DNA from: an uncultured Oscillibacter sp. | GTDB lineage: Bacteria; Bacillota; Clostridia; Oscillospirales; Oscillospiraceae | DNA length: 9,541 nt | NCBI GenBank assembly: GCA_900542115.1 | Contig: UQMC01000078.1 | Span: 1 to 9,541 of the forward strand | Reading direction: 5' to 3' | Shown here: positions 1 to 7,043 of the stretch, in pieces | Layout of the letters: the number at the start of each line of letters is the position of its first letter | Numbering within the stretch: position 1 is the first letter of the stretch | Notes under the pieces: generated by a model | What the model was told of the DNA's origin: nothing | Seen by the model: the letters and a program-made list of their open reading frames with translations, nothing else | Database searches by the model: none | Translations under genes and position numbers: made by a program

Positions 1-1
1 T

Positions 2-1189
2 ATGAACGAACAGGACTTTTTAAAGGAAGCGGCCTCAATTTTCCCCTATCTGCAGGAAATGCGGAGATGCTTCCACCACCACCCTGAGTTGGGGGACCAC
101 GAGAAATGGACCAGTGAACGAATCGCGCAGGAGCTGACCTCTATGGGTATCGAGGTTTCCCGGCCGGTGGGAACCGCAGTTGTCGGGCTTCTGCAGGGCG
201 CGCTCCCAGGACGGGTGGCCGCGCTTCGGGCGGATATGGACGCCCTGCCTATCACCGAGCACACCGGCCTCCCCTTTTCCTCGGAAATTTCCGGCGTCAT
301 GCACGCCTGCGGACATGATCTGCACATCACTGCTGCCCTTGGCGCCGCGAGACTGCTTGCCGCTCACCGGGACGCGCTGCCCGGCAGTGTGAAGCTGTTC
401 TTCCAGCCCAACGAGGAGGGCACCGGCGGCGCGGAACGCATGATTCAAGCCGGGTGCATGGAGGATCCCCACGTTGACGTTGTATTCGGCGGCCACGTAA
501 ACCCGGAGCTGCCGGTGGGAACGGTCGGCATCCGCTACGGCAGCGCCTACGCCGCCTCCAATCCTTTTCATATCACGCTCACCGGCGCATCTACTCACGG
601 CGCACAGCCGGATGCCGGGCATGACCCCATCGTCTGTGCGGCGCAGATCATCTCTGCCGCGCAAACGCTGGTCAGCCGCCGCACGGCCCCGACGGACGCC
701 GCCGTGGTCACCTTCGGCAGCATTCACGCCGGAACTGCCGGAAATATTATTCCCGGTACCGCCACCCTTACCGGCATTATCCGTACACTGGGACCGGAGG
801 CCCGCCGTCGCACAACAAAGGAATTTAAGACGCTGGTTTCCGGCATTGCCGCCGCTATGGGGATTTCCGCAGAGGTCACGGTGGAGACCAGCTATCCCGG
901 TGTTGTCAACCGCGATGCCCCCACTGACCTGATTCGCGCCACTGCGGAGCGGATGCTGGGCGCGGATCATGTCCGCCTCATCGCCCAGCCCACTATGGGA
1001 ACGGAGGATTTCGGCTATTTTGCAGATGCCGCCACCGGCAGCTTTGTCCAGATCGGCGTTGCCGCCGGTGATACCCCCGCCGCGCCGCTCCACAGTGATC
1101 TCTTTACCCCGGATGAACAGGCGCTCCCCATTGCCGCCGCACTGTACGCCTCCGTCATCTGGAATTTTCTGCATACGGGCCTTGCCTGA
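2..1189 (+). CDS. M20D-family metal-dependent amidohydrolase (N-acyl amino acid / amide hydrolase)
   Basis: This 395-residue protein has the full layout of the M20D amidohydrolases (hippurate hydrolase, N-acetyl amino acid deacetylase, aminobenzoyl-glutamate hydrolase subunits), cytoplasmic enzymes that cleave an amide bond to release a free amino acid. Visible hallmarks are HHHPELG near the N-terminus, RADMDALP around residue 80, the HACGHD metal motif (H101, C103, H105), NEEGTGGAE (E138/E139), a GGH motif (H165), the HGAQPDAGHDP dimerisation-lid segment and a C-terminal LHSD (H364). The expected dinuclear-site ligands C103, H105, E139, H165 and H364 are therefore present. The ATG lies one base inside the window, so its ribosome binding site is not visible and an upstream start cannot be excluded, but the N-terminus and length fit the family. 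A YfcC-type carrier follows after 43 bases, which suggests import and hydrolysis of an acylated amino acid or dipeptide-like compound. The exact substrate cannot be read from sequence. Confidence 0.93.
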   Translation: MNEQDFLKEAASIFPYLQEMRRCFHHHPELGDHEKWTSERIAQELTSMGIEVSRPVGTAVVGLLQGALPGRVAALRADMDALPITEHTGLPFSSEISGVMHACGHDLHITAALGAARLLAAHRDALPGSVKLFFQPNEEGTGGAERMIQAGCMEDPHVDVVFGGHVNPELPVGTVGIRYGSAYAASNPFHITLTGASTHGAQPDAGHDPIVCAAQIISAAQTLVSRRTAPTDAAVVTFGSIHAGTAGNIIPGTATLTGIIRTLGPEARRRTTKEFKTLVSGIAAAMGISAEVTVETSYPGVVNRDAPTDLIRATAERMLGADHVRLIAQPTMGTEDFGYFADAATGSFVQIGVAAGDTPAAPLHSDLFTPDEQALPIAAALYASVIWNFLHTGLA

Positions 1190-1232
1190 GCAGTCGATTC
1201 ATACCCCCCGAAACAAAAAGGAGAGAAAAAAC

Positions 1233-2648
1233 ATGAGCAATACCCTGGGAATCCAAAAGAAAAAGTTCAGGATGATTCACGTCTATACCCTGCTGGTTTT
1301 GATGATCTGCATCGCCGGTATCATGACCTATATCGTCCCCGCCGGTGCCTTTGACCGCGTTGACATCAATGGCCGCAGCGGCGTTGTCCCCGGCACGTTC
1401 CACTTCATCGAGCAGCAGCCCGTTGACATCTTCGGCTGGTTCACTGCCATTGGTCAGGGCTTTGTGGACTCCGCCGCCATCATCGCGGGCGTCTTCATCT
1501 TCGTGGCCGGTATCGGTGTCTATATGGAGACCGACATCTTCAACAAGGCCATCTTCAAGGCCATGAAGGTCCTTGGCGATAAGGGCGAAAAAGCGGTCAT
1601 GATCGTTTTGATGATCTTCTTCGCCGTGCTGGGCGGCTTCACCGGCAACATCACGCCGGAGCTGGCCTTCGTCCCCATGACCATCGGCCTTGCCTCCGCG
1701 CTGGGCTATGACACCATGACCGGCGTTATTATGGTCCTGTTCCCCACGTTCACCGGCTTTGCCACCGGCCCGCTGAATCCGTACACCGTATATGTGGCGC
1801 AGTCCGTGGCGGAGCTGCCCTCCTTCTCCGGTATGCTGCCCCGCACCATCTGCTGGGTGGTGATGTGCGCTATCTCCATGGCCTTCGTGTTTATTTATGC
1901 CGCCAAAGTCAAGAAGGACCCCTCCTGCGCTCTGGGTGATTTCAACGCCGAGGCCGCCGGAAAGGATGAGCTCAGCGCCAAATACAACAGCGTCAAGCTC
2001 ACCGGACGGGACTGGATTTTGCTGCTGGGCTTCCTTGCCACAGTGGTCTGGCTGATTTTAGGCGCCGCTATTTACGATTATTCCTTCAACCAGTACACCG
2101 CCATTTTCATCATTTCCGGTATTTTCGCCGGTATCGCGGGTGGCTTTAATGAGACGGAGATCTGCCAGCTGTTCATCAAGTACGGCTCCGACCTCTACTT
2201 CGGCGCCATGTGCATTGCGCTGGCCCGGGCCATTTACGTTATCTTCACCGAGGGCGCTATCTGCGACACAGTGGTCTACGCCATGTCCCTGCCCCTGCAG
2301 CATCTGCCCCCCATGCTCTCCGCCATCGGAATGCTGATTTTCCAGACCGTTTTGAATTTCTTCGTCAACTCTGGCTCCGGTCAGGCCATGGTCTCCATGC
2401 CTATCATGGCCCCGCTGGCCGATGTGCTGGGCGTCACCCGGCAGACCGCCGTTTCCGCCTTCCAGTTCGGCGATGGCCTCTCCAACCTGATCTGGCCCAC
2501 CTCCTCCACCGTGTTCGCCTATCTTGCCATGGCCAACCTGCGCTATGATAAGTACCTGAAAATCGCCGTGCCCCTGTTTGCCGTGCTGAGCGTTCTGGCT
2601 GTTATCTTTGTGGCCGGCGCACAGTTGGTGGGCTTCGGTCCTTTCTGA
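1233..2648 (+). CDS. YfcC-family membrane transporter (DcuC/ArcD-like superfamily)
   Basis: This is a 471-residue polytopic inner-membrane carrier. I place it in the YfcC family, related to the C4-dicarboxylate DcuC group and often annotated as an arginine/ornithine antiporter-like or peptide-related carrier. It begins with a basic cytoplasmic stretch (KKKFRM), then a first membrane segment at about residues 15-35 ending in PAGAF (36-40). Many hydrophobic helices follow, as do the family-typical NSGSGQA motif (379-385) near a re-entrant region and QFGDGLSNLIWPTSS (411-425). The ATG at 1233 is preceded by AAAGGAGA at 1217-1224, which decides the start; the same open frame runs upstream into the M20 gene but there is no reason to use it. 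The gene follows the amidohydrolase by 43 bases with no terminator between them, so both are probably cotranscribed and the carrier probably supplies the enzyme's substrate. Substrate is inferred from context only. Confidence 0.9.
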   Translation: MSNTLGIQKKKFRMIHVYTLLVLMICIAGIMTYIVPAGAFDRVDINGRSGVVPGTFHFIEQQPVDIFGWFTAIGQGFVDSAAIIAGVFIFVAGIGVYMETDIFNKAIFKAMKVLGDKGEKAVMIVLMIFFAVLGGFTGNITPELAFVPMTIGLASALGYDTMTGVIMVLFPTFTGFATGPLNPYTVYVAQSVAELPSFSGMLPRTICWVVMCAISMAFVFIYAAKVKKDPSCALGDFNAEAAGKDELSAKYNSVKLTGRDWILLLGFLATVVWLILGAAIYDYSFNQYTAIFIISGIFAGIAGGFNETEICQLFIKYGSDLYFGAMCIALARAIYVIFTEGAICDTVVYAMSLPLQHLPPMLSAIGMLIFQTVLNFFVNSGSGQAMVSMPIMAPLADVLGVTRQTAVSAFQFGDGLSNLIWPTSSTVFAYLAMANLRYDKYLKIAVPLFAVLSVLAVIFVAGAQLVGFGPF

Positions 2649-2729
2649 GTCTGGCTCCGCCGAAGCCATGCGAAAAAAGCAATTTCCCATGTCCCTTTGC
2701 CGCCCCGTTGATTGTTAGGAGGACAATGT

Positions 2730-3971
2730 ATGGATAAGAAATCTGTTTCAAAGAACTATCGCTTTCTGGCGATTTTGCTCTGCTGCATGATCGCTGGTGC
2801 GCTAGTGGGCTGGTTCTGGCCTGATGCCGGGCACAAAATTGCTTTTTTAGGAAAGGTTTTCATCAACCTGATGTTCTGCATCGTGGTCCCGCTGGTGTTT
2901 TCCTCCATTGCCGGGTCCGTTGCCAATATGGACAGCCGCCAGCGGGCCGGAAAAATCATGGCCACTACCATCGGCACCTTCGTAGTTACCGGCGCTATTG
3001 CCGCCGTTATCATGTTCGTGCTGATGAAGCTGTTCCCGCCGGTGCTGGTGCCGTGGGCCGACCTTGCTGCCGAGGAGATCGGTGAACACGCTACCATGAC
3101 AGAAATGATCGTCAATTTCTTCACGGCGGAGGACTTTGTGGGCCTTCTGAGCCGCCGGGCCATGCTGCCCCTTATCGTATTTTCCGTGCTGTTCGGCTTT
3201 TCCGTGCAGATGACCGGCGGTAAGGACTCCATTGTCGGCAAGTGGCTCTCCGGCCTTTCTGACGTGATGATGAAGTTCGTCCAGATCATCACCTATTACG
3301 CCCCTGTCGCCTTCTTCTCTATCTTCGCCGATTTGGTAGCGACCTATGGCTCCGAGGTGGTCAAGGGCTATGGCCGGGCACTGCTGGTGTACTATCCTCT
3401 GTGCTTTCTCTACATTTTTACCGCCTTCCCCCTGTTCGCGTGGTTCGGCGGCGGCAAGGGTGCCGTTGGCATCATGTTCCGCCACATCGCCCGTCCGGCC
3501 GTTGTGTCTCTCGGGACCTGCTCCTCTGTCGCCACAATTCCCACCAACTTAGAGGAGGCGGCGGAGACCGGCATTGACCGCGACATCGCCGGCATGGTCA
3601 TGCCGCTGGGTGCCACCATGCACATGGACGGTTCGTGCTTTAGCTGCGTGCTGAAAATTGCGTTCGTGCTGGGCGTATTCGGCGAACAGCTTACATGGTC
3701 CCGTCTGCCGTTTATCGTACTGGTGGCCGTTTTGTCCTCTGTGGGTATGAGCGGCGTTCCCGGCGGCGGCTACATCGGCGAGTATATCATCTGCACCATT
3801 TTCTTCCCCACACAGATGGAGCTGGCCTTCCCCATTCTCGTGGCCATCGGCAATCTGGTGGACCCCCCGGCTACCATGATCAACTCCGCTGGAGATTATG
3901 TGGTCAGCTACATCGTCTCCCGGTTCGTTGAAGGTAAGGATTGGCTGCAGAAGCAGCTCAAAACTGATTAA
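2730..3971 (+). CDS. Dicarboxylate/amino acid:cation symporter (DAACS/SDF family), atypical binding site
   Basis: This 413-residue membrane protein belongs to the glutamate-transporter fold (GltP/GltT/SstT/EAAT). Three sodium-symporter hallmarks can be seen: the hairpin-1 tip CSSVATIP (264-271), the TM7 motif PLGATMHMDGS (292-302, normally NMDGT) and the hairpin-2/TM8 region PGGGYIGEY followed by DPPATMINSAGD (378-389). Aligned by motif to archaeal GltPh, D378, T382, N385 and D389 match D394, T398, N401 and D405. The substrate side-chain arginine R397 is replaced by A381, and the sodium-site N310 by H298. This argues for sodium-driven uptake of an amino acid without an acidic side chain, but it is inference. 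The ATG at 2730 has an ideal TAGGAGGA (2716-2723); an in-frame TTG at 2712 is rejected because it precedes that site. The gene lies 81 bases after the YfcC gene with no evident terminator between, so it is probably in the same operon. It is followed by a strong terminator. Confidence 0.92.
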   Translation: MDKKSVSKNYRFLAILLCCMIAGALVGWFWPDAGHKIAFLGKVFINLMFCIVVPLVFSSIAGSVANMDSRQRAGKIMATTIGTFVVTGAIAAVIMFVLMKLFPPVLVPWADLAAEEIGEHATMTEMIVNFFTAEDFVGLLSRRAMLPLIVFSVLFGFSVQMTGGKDSIVGKWLSGLSDVMMKFVQIITYYAPVAFFSIFADLVATYGSEVVKGYGRALLVYYPLCFLYIFTAFPLFAWFGGGKGAVGIMFRHIARPAVVSLGTCSSVATIPTNLEEAAETGIDRDIAGMVMPLGATMHMDGSCFSCVLKIAFVLGVFGEQLTWSRLPFIVLVAVLSSVGMSGVPGGGYIGEYIICTIFFPTQMELAFPILVAIGNLVDPPATMINSAGDYVVSYIVSRFVEGKDWLQKQLKTD

Positions 3972-3991
3972 TCTGATTAAACGAAAAAGCA

Positions 3992-4030
3992 ACAAGGCCC
4001 CGGACTTTTGTCCGGAGCCTTGTATCTTTC
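3992..4030. terminator. Bidirectional Rho-independent terminator between the transporter and asnB
   Basis: ACAAGGC (3992-3998) pairs with GCCTTGT (4017-4023), and CCGGAC (4000-4005) pairs with GTCCGG (4010-4015). The loop is TTTT and there is one C/A mismatch. On the + strand the hairpin runs into a T-rich tract (about 4021-4039) that ends the transporter operon. On the - strand it is followed by TTGCTTTTTCG, so it can also end asnB, whose stop codon lies 15 bases away. Confidence 0.88.
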
Positions 4031-4037
4031 TATTCTT

Positions 4038-5621
4038 TTATTGACCGCTGGCGCCGTAGTTGCTCAGCACCCGGGCGGAGGGATCGTTGACATCGCAGCC
4101 CTTCCAGCTCTTGTTGGGCATCCAGAAGTCCTTGACCATGGGGGCCTGACCGGGATAATATTTTTCAAAAATTTCACGGTACAGCAGGGATTCCTTGGTG
4201 AACGGCTGGGCGAAATCGTACTTCTTCCGCTTTTCCTCAAACTCGGCATCAGTGTACTTGGTTTCGGCGTACTCCTTTAAATCGTCCACCATGGAATGTC
4301 CCACGGCATCAGAGAAAGCCGCCTTCTGCCGCCAGAGAATATCGTCCGGCAGCAGGTGGTCCTTTTCAAAGGCGTGGCGCAGGAGGTACTTTCCCATATC
4401 ATAGGTATTGACCTTCATAGCCGGATCGATGCTCATGACATACTTCACGAAATCCAGATCACCGAAGGGCACCCGGGCCTCGATGGAGTTTGCGGAGATG
4501 CAGCGGTCTGCCCGGAGTACATCGTACATATATAGTTCGTCCACCCGCTTTTTGGCCTCCTGCTGAAATGCTTCAGGAGAGGGGGCGAAGTCCGTGTACT
4601 TATAGCCAAACAGCTCATCGGAAATTTCACCGGTCATCAGCACCCGGATATCCGTTTTCTCATGAATGGCCTTGCAGCAAAGGTACATTCCCATGCTGGC
4701 CCGGATGGTGGTGATGTCATAGGTCCCCAAAAGGGAGATGACCTCCTCCAAGGTGTCCAGCACCTCCTGCCGGGTCATGAGCACCTCGGTATGCTCCGCG
4801 CCGATATAGTCGGCTACCTCCCGGGCATACTTTAAGTCAATGGCGTCCTTATCCATGCCGATGGCAAAGGTACGAATTTTCTTTCCCAGAACCAGCGCGC
4901 TGATGGCGCACACCAGCGAGGAATCCAGACCGCCGGAGAGCAGGAAGCCCAGCGGGGCGTCGGCATCCAACCGCTTGTCCACACCAGCGATGAGCTTATT
5001 GCGAATCGTATGACAGACAGTCTCCAAATCGTCATGGCAGTATTCCGTTACTGTGGTGAGGTCGGCGTAGCGGACGAATTTCCCGTCGGCGTAGTAGTGG
5101 CCCGGCGGGAAGGGGCAGACCTCCTTGCAGAGACCGATGAGGTTCTTGGCCTCGCTGGCGAACACGATGCCGCCGTCATCCAGATAGCCGTAGAACAGCG
5201 GCCGGATGCCGATGGGGTCCCGGGCGGCAATGAGAGAATCCGTCTTGTGGTCATAAATAATCATGGCAAACTCGGCGTCCAGCTTGGCGAACATATCGAG
5301 GCCGTACTCCCGGTACAGCGGCAGAATGATCTCGCAGTCGCTGCCGCTCTGGAATGTGTAGCCCTTTTCCGTCAGCTGCCGCTTCAGGGGGCGGAAGCCG
5401 TACAGCTCGCCGTTGCACACCACCATGTCGCCGTCCAACTCAAAGGGCTGCATACCAGCCTCGGTCAGGCCCATGATGGCCAGCCGGTGGAAGCACAGCC
5501 AGCCGGAGCCGGTGTCCATGATCCGGGACATATCAGGCCCCCGGGAGAGGGTCCGGTCGAAATACTCCCAAATCTCATGCTTGTCCAGTTTCTTCGTGGA
5601 AAACCCCATAATTGCGCACAT
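4038..5621 (-). CDS. asnB: Asparagine synthetase B, glutamine-hydrolysing
   Basis: This 527-residue cytoplasmic enzyme makes asparagine from aspartate, ATP and glutamine. The N-terminal Ntn glutaminase domain starts with MCAIMGF, leaving C2 as the nucleophile after Met removal. It continues with RGPD (27-30), HRLAI (45-49), NGE (70-72) and SDCEII around D95. The C-terminal ATP-pyrophosphatase synthetase domain carries SGGLDSS (229-235) and GEISDELFGY (331-340), a variant of the usual GEGSDELFGGY, then EARVPFGD and WRQKAAFSD. Similarity continues to the C-terminal DPSARV segment, as in E. coli AsnB, and the length is only slightly below that enzyme's (about 554). The start is fixed by the obligatory Met-Cys and by GGAGGTG just upstream. 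The gene stands alone, faces the transporter operon convergently, and is preceded by a T-box leader whose specifier is an Asn codon, which independently supports the assignment. Confidence 0.97.
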   Translation of the reverse strand: MCAIMGFSTKKLDKHEIWEYFDRTLSRGPDMSRIMDTGSGWLCFHRLAIMGLTEAGMQPFELDGDMVVCNGELYGFRPLKRQLTEKGYTFQSGSDCEIILPLYREYGLDMFAKLDAEFAMIIYDHKTDSLIAARDPIGIRPLFYGYLDDGGIVFASEAKNLIGLCKEVCPFPPGHYYADGKFVRYADLTTVTEYCHDDLETVCHTIRNKLIAGVDKRLDADAPLGFLLSGGLDSSLVCAISALVLGKKIRTFAIGMDKDAIDLKYAREVADYIGAEHTEVLMTRQEVLDTLEEVISLLGTYDITTIRASMGMYLCCKAIHEKTDIRVLMTGEISDELFGYKYTDFAPSPEAFQQEAKKRVDELYMYDVLRADRCISANSIEARVPFGDLDFVKYVMSIDPAMKVNTYDMGKYLLRHAFEKDHLLPDDILWRQKAAFSDAVGHSMVDDLKEYAETKYTDAEFEEKRKKYDFAQPFTKESLLYREIFEKYYPGQAPMVKDFWMPNKSWKGCDVNDPSARVLSNYGASGQ

Positions 5622-5637
5622 AAAAAAGCACCTCCGG

Positions 5638-5686
5638 AAAAAATCAAAGCAGCGAACATCCTAAAAATTTTAGGACGAATCGCTGC
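5638..5686 (-). terminator. T-box attenuator terminator upstream of asnB
   Basis: On the - strand, outer stem GCAGCGA/TCGCTGC (5686-5680 with 5655-5649) encloses inner stem TCCTAAAA/TTTTAGGA (5675-5668 with 5666-5659). TTTGATTTTTT follows, ending in a six-T run at 5643-5638. The CCTAA needed by the antiterminator lies inside the inner stem, so the two folds exclude each other. This is the OFF state when tRNA-Asn is charged. Confidence 0.9.
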
Positions 5687-5948
5687 TGCATCCGTGGTGC
5701 CACCTAATTTGCCGGATAAAACCGGCCCCTTTGCGGAGTTCTAACAAACCCCTGTGCTTTAACGCCGCACGCCGCGTCTTTCCTACTAAGCTCCCGCCGT
5801 TCAGATCGCTGCTCCCAAGTGTTATTCCCGCCGCCCCGTTGTACCGGGCTTCCACCCTTCCCGGCTCGCTGTGACCGTTTGACTGCGGTACTTGTCTCGA
5901 TCTACGCATTTGCAATATGCCGAAGCGTTGGCCCGCTCCGAAATTGTT
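5638..5948 (-). promoter_or_regulatory. T-box leader riboswitch controlling asnB, asparagine (AAC) specifier
   Basis: The roughly 310-base leader, read on the - strand, carries T-box landmarks in order. These are an AAGTAC motif, CACAGCGAG followed by CCGGG...CCCGG (stem I apical arm, 5864-5844, loop containing GGGTGGAAG), then GAAT-AAC-ACTTGGGAG, in which AAC at 5823-5821 sits where the specifier codon is expected. Further on come AGTAGG (stem III region) and the T-box TAGGTGGCACCACGG (5706-5692). The antiterminator pairs TTAGG with CCTAA and ACGGAT with ATTCGT around the bulge. The bulge starts UGGC (5702-5699), complementary to a GCCA acceptor end; bacterial tRNA-Asn has discriminator G73, so specifier and bulge agree. 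Uncharged tRNA-Asn would stabilise the antiterminator and allow asnB transcription. The 5' end is inferred from the promoter. Confidence 0.93.
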
Positions 5949-5954
5949 GGACTG

Positions 5955-5983
5955 ATTATAGCGCTGCCGGGGCTTACCGTCAA
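5955..5983 (-). promoter_or_regulatory. Sigma-A promoter of the asnB T-box transcript
   Basis: On the - strand, TTGACG (5983-5978) is followed by a 17-base spacer and a perfect TATAAT (5960-5955). The predicted start is A near 5948. A second TTGACA lies just upstream at 5998-5993, and an A/T-rich tract (about 6016-6038) sits further upstream and could act as an UP element. Confidence 0.8.
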
Positions 5984-5988
5984 TGCCG

Positions 5989-6001
5989 TATTTGTCAAAT
6001 A
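5989..6001. repeat. Short palindrome upstream of the asnB -35
   Basis: TATTTG-T-CAAATA is a perfect 6-1-6 palindrome five bases upstream of the chosen asnB -35 box. It could be a small operator, but it also contains a spare -35-like TTGACA and may be coincidental in an A/T-rich stretch. Confidence 0.35.
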
Positions 6002-6044
6002 TGCAGCTGCTGTTCAAATTTTATTTATTTATTTTGCCACATTT

Positions 6045-6072
6045 CCGCTGTCATAACATTGCTTGACAGCGG
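6045..6072. promoter_or_regulatory. Candidate operator: perfect 9-bp inverted repeat over the -35 of the dehydrogenase gene
   Basis: CCGCTGTCA (6045-6053) and TGACAGCGG (6064-6072) are exact reverse complements separated by 10 bases. The right arm overlaps the TTGACA -35 box at 6063-6068. Neither side has a run of T, so it is not a convincing terminator. Its position suits a repressor or regulator operator for the downstream gene. The binding protein is unknown. Confidence 0.55.
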
Positions 6073-6091
6073 CAGCAAACTGTGCCATGCT
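6063..6091 (+). promoter_or_regulatory. Probable promoter of the beta-hydroxyacid dehydrogenase gene
   Basis: A perfect -35 TTGACA (6063-6068) and a 17-base spacer lead to CATGCT (6086-6091), a weak -10 hexamer. The weak hexamer is helped by an extended -10 TG at 6083-6084. The predicted start is near 6098, about 25 bases before the ATG. The weak -10 together with the overlapping dyad suggests a regulated promoter. Confidence 0.5.
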
Positions 6092-6123
6092 AAGAGCAAA
6101 CAACGAAACAGGAGGAATGTTCC

Positions 6124-6987
6124 ATGCAGAAGATCGGTTGGATCGGCGTCGGTATCATGGGAAAGGCCATGGTCCGCAATCTGATGAAGGCCGGATATCA
6201 GCTCCATATTTATGCCCGCCACCCGGAAAAGGTCGCGGATGTGGTGTCCGAGGGCGCGGTGTTCCATGACAGCATCGCCGACTGCGTAAAGGCCAGTGAT
6301 GTGGTCATCACCATGGTGGGCTTCCCCAAGGATGTGGAGGAGGTTTATTTCACTCCCGGCGCCATTTTGGACAACGCCGCCAAGGACACACTGCTCATTG
6401 ATATGACCACCACCAGCCCCACACTGGCAAAGCGCATTGCCGAGGAGGGTGCCCAGCGCGGCCTGCGGGTGCTGGACGCGCCTGTTACCGGCGGCGATAC
6501 CGGTGCCAAGGCGGGTACGCTGTCCATTCTGGTAGGCGGTCAAAGGGCGGATTTCGATACCGCTCTCCCCATTTTTCAGGCCATGGGCAAAACCATTACC
6601 TATTTCGGCCCCGCCGGCTGCGGCCAGCACGCCAAAATGGCCAACCAAATCATGATCGCCGGTGCGCTCTCCGGAGTCTGTGAGGCGTTGGCCTATGCCA
6701 AGGCCGAGGGGCTGGACCGCAGCACGCTGGTGAATGCGCTGTCCTCCGGCGCTGCGGGGAGCAAGCAATTAGATTTTCAGGGCCATAAAATTCTGGACGG
6801 TGACTTCGCCCCCGGCTTCTTCATGAAGCATTTCATCAAGGATATGCGGTTGGCCGAGGAGGAGGCTAACCACTCGGGACTGGACCTGAACGTGCTGCGT
6901 CAGACCCTGGAAAACTGCCGTGCACTGGAGCAGCAGGGCTGCGGCGATCTGGGTACGCAGGCCCTTATCAAATTCTACGAAAAATAA
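6124..6987 (+). CDS. NAD(P)-dependent beta-hydroxyacid dehydrogenase, GarR/GlxR (tartronate semialdehyde reductase)-like
   Basis: This 287-residue cytoplasmic oxidoreductase belongs to the 3-hydroxyisobutyrate dehydrogenase / 2-hydroxy-3-oxopropionate reductase family. The N-terminal Rossmann fold shows GVGIMG (8-13) and R32 after the second strand, a position that usually favours NADP(H). The substrate motif DAPVTGG (118-124) has T122 where Ser is more common. The catalytic motif GCGQHAKMANQ supplies K171 and N174. The all-helical C-terminal domain follows and the length is typical. The ATG at 6124 has a strong AGGAGGA at 6110-6116. Family members reduce tartronate semialdehyde to glycerate or oxidise 3-hydroxyisobutyrate, and related members act on succinic semialdehyde or glyoxylate. 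No glycerate kinase, aldolase or valine-pathway gene lies beside it, so the substrate stays open. The gene is monocistronic: its own promoter and candidate operator precede it and a terminator follows directly. Confidence 0.9.
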   Translation: MQKIGWIGVGIMGKAMVRNLMKAGYQLHIYARHPEKVADVVSEGAVFHDSIADCVKASDVVITMVGFPKDVEEVYFTPGAILDNAAKDTLLIDMTTTSPTLAKRIAEEGAQRGLRVLDAPVTGGDTGAKAGTLSILVGGQRADFDTALPIFQAMGKTITYFGPAGCGQHAKMANQIMIAGALSGVCEALAYAKAEGLDRSTLVNALSSGAAGSKQLDFQGHKILDGDFAPGFFMKHFIKDMRLAEEEANHSGLDLNVLRQTLENCRALEQQGCGDLGTQALIKFYEK

Positions 6988-6998
6988 GCGTATCGCGC

Positions 6999-7037
6999 AA
7001 AGGGGCCGGGGATAAATATCCCCCGGCCCCTTTATTT
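6999..7037 (+). terminator. Rho-independent terminator of the dehydrogenase gene
   Basis: GGGGCCGGGGATA (7002-7014) pairs with TATCCCCCGGCCCC (7017-7030) with one bulged C and a two-base AA gap at the tip. It is flanked by AAA and TTT and followed by TTTATTTTG. It starts 12 bases after the stop codon. The - strand copy has only a short TTT after the stem, so termination of the convergent DUF1275 gene from the other side is possible but weaker. Confidence 0.9.
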
Positions 7038-7043
7038 TGATAC

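Noticed and set aside
35..1174. Long - strand open frame (379 codons) opposite the M20 gene
   Set aside because: It is the antisense of a clear M20D protein. The translation is glycine/arginine-rich, low-complexity and resembles no family, as expected in GC-rich DNA.
2652..2668. Small hairpin TGGCT/AGCCA between the YfcC and DAACS genes as a terminator
   Set aside because: It has only five pairs and no T-run follows, so operon readthrough is more likely.
2058..2690. - strand open frame of 210 codons opposite the YfcC gene
   Set aside because: The translation is rich in Gly, His, Asp and Gln, the mirror of membrane-protein codons. It has no family motif and no ribosome binding site.
5010..5744. 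+ strand open frame of 244 codons over asnB and its leader
   Set aside because: It lies antisense to the conserved N-terminal domain of AsnB and to the T-box, with no recognisable domain.
5670..6017. - strand open frame of 115 codons upstream of asnB
   Set aside because: It coincides with the T-box leader RNA and its promoter; the bases are explained by RNA structure, not by protein coding.
6025..6768. - strand open frame of 247 codons opposite the dehydrogenase gene
   Set aside because: It overlaps a gene with full catalytic motifs and covers its promoter. The translation shows no family.
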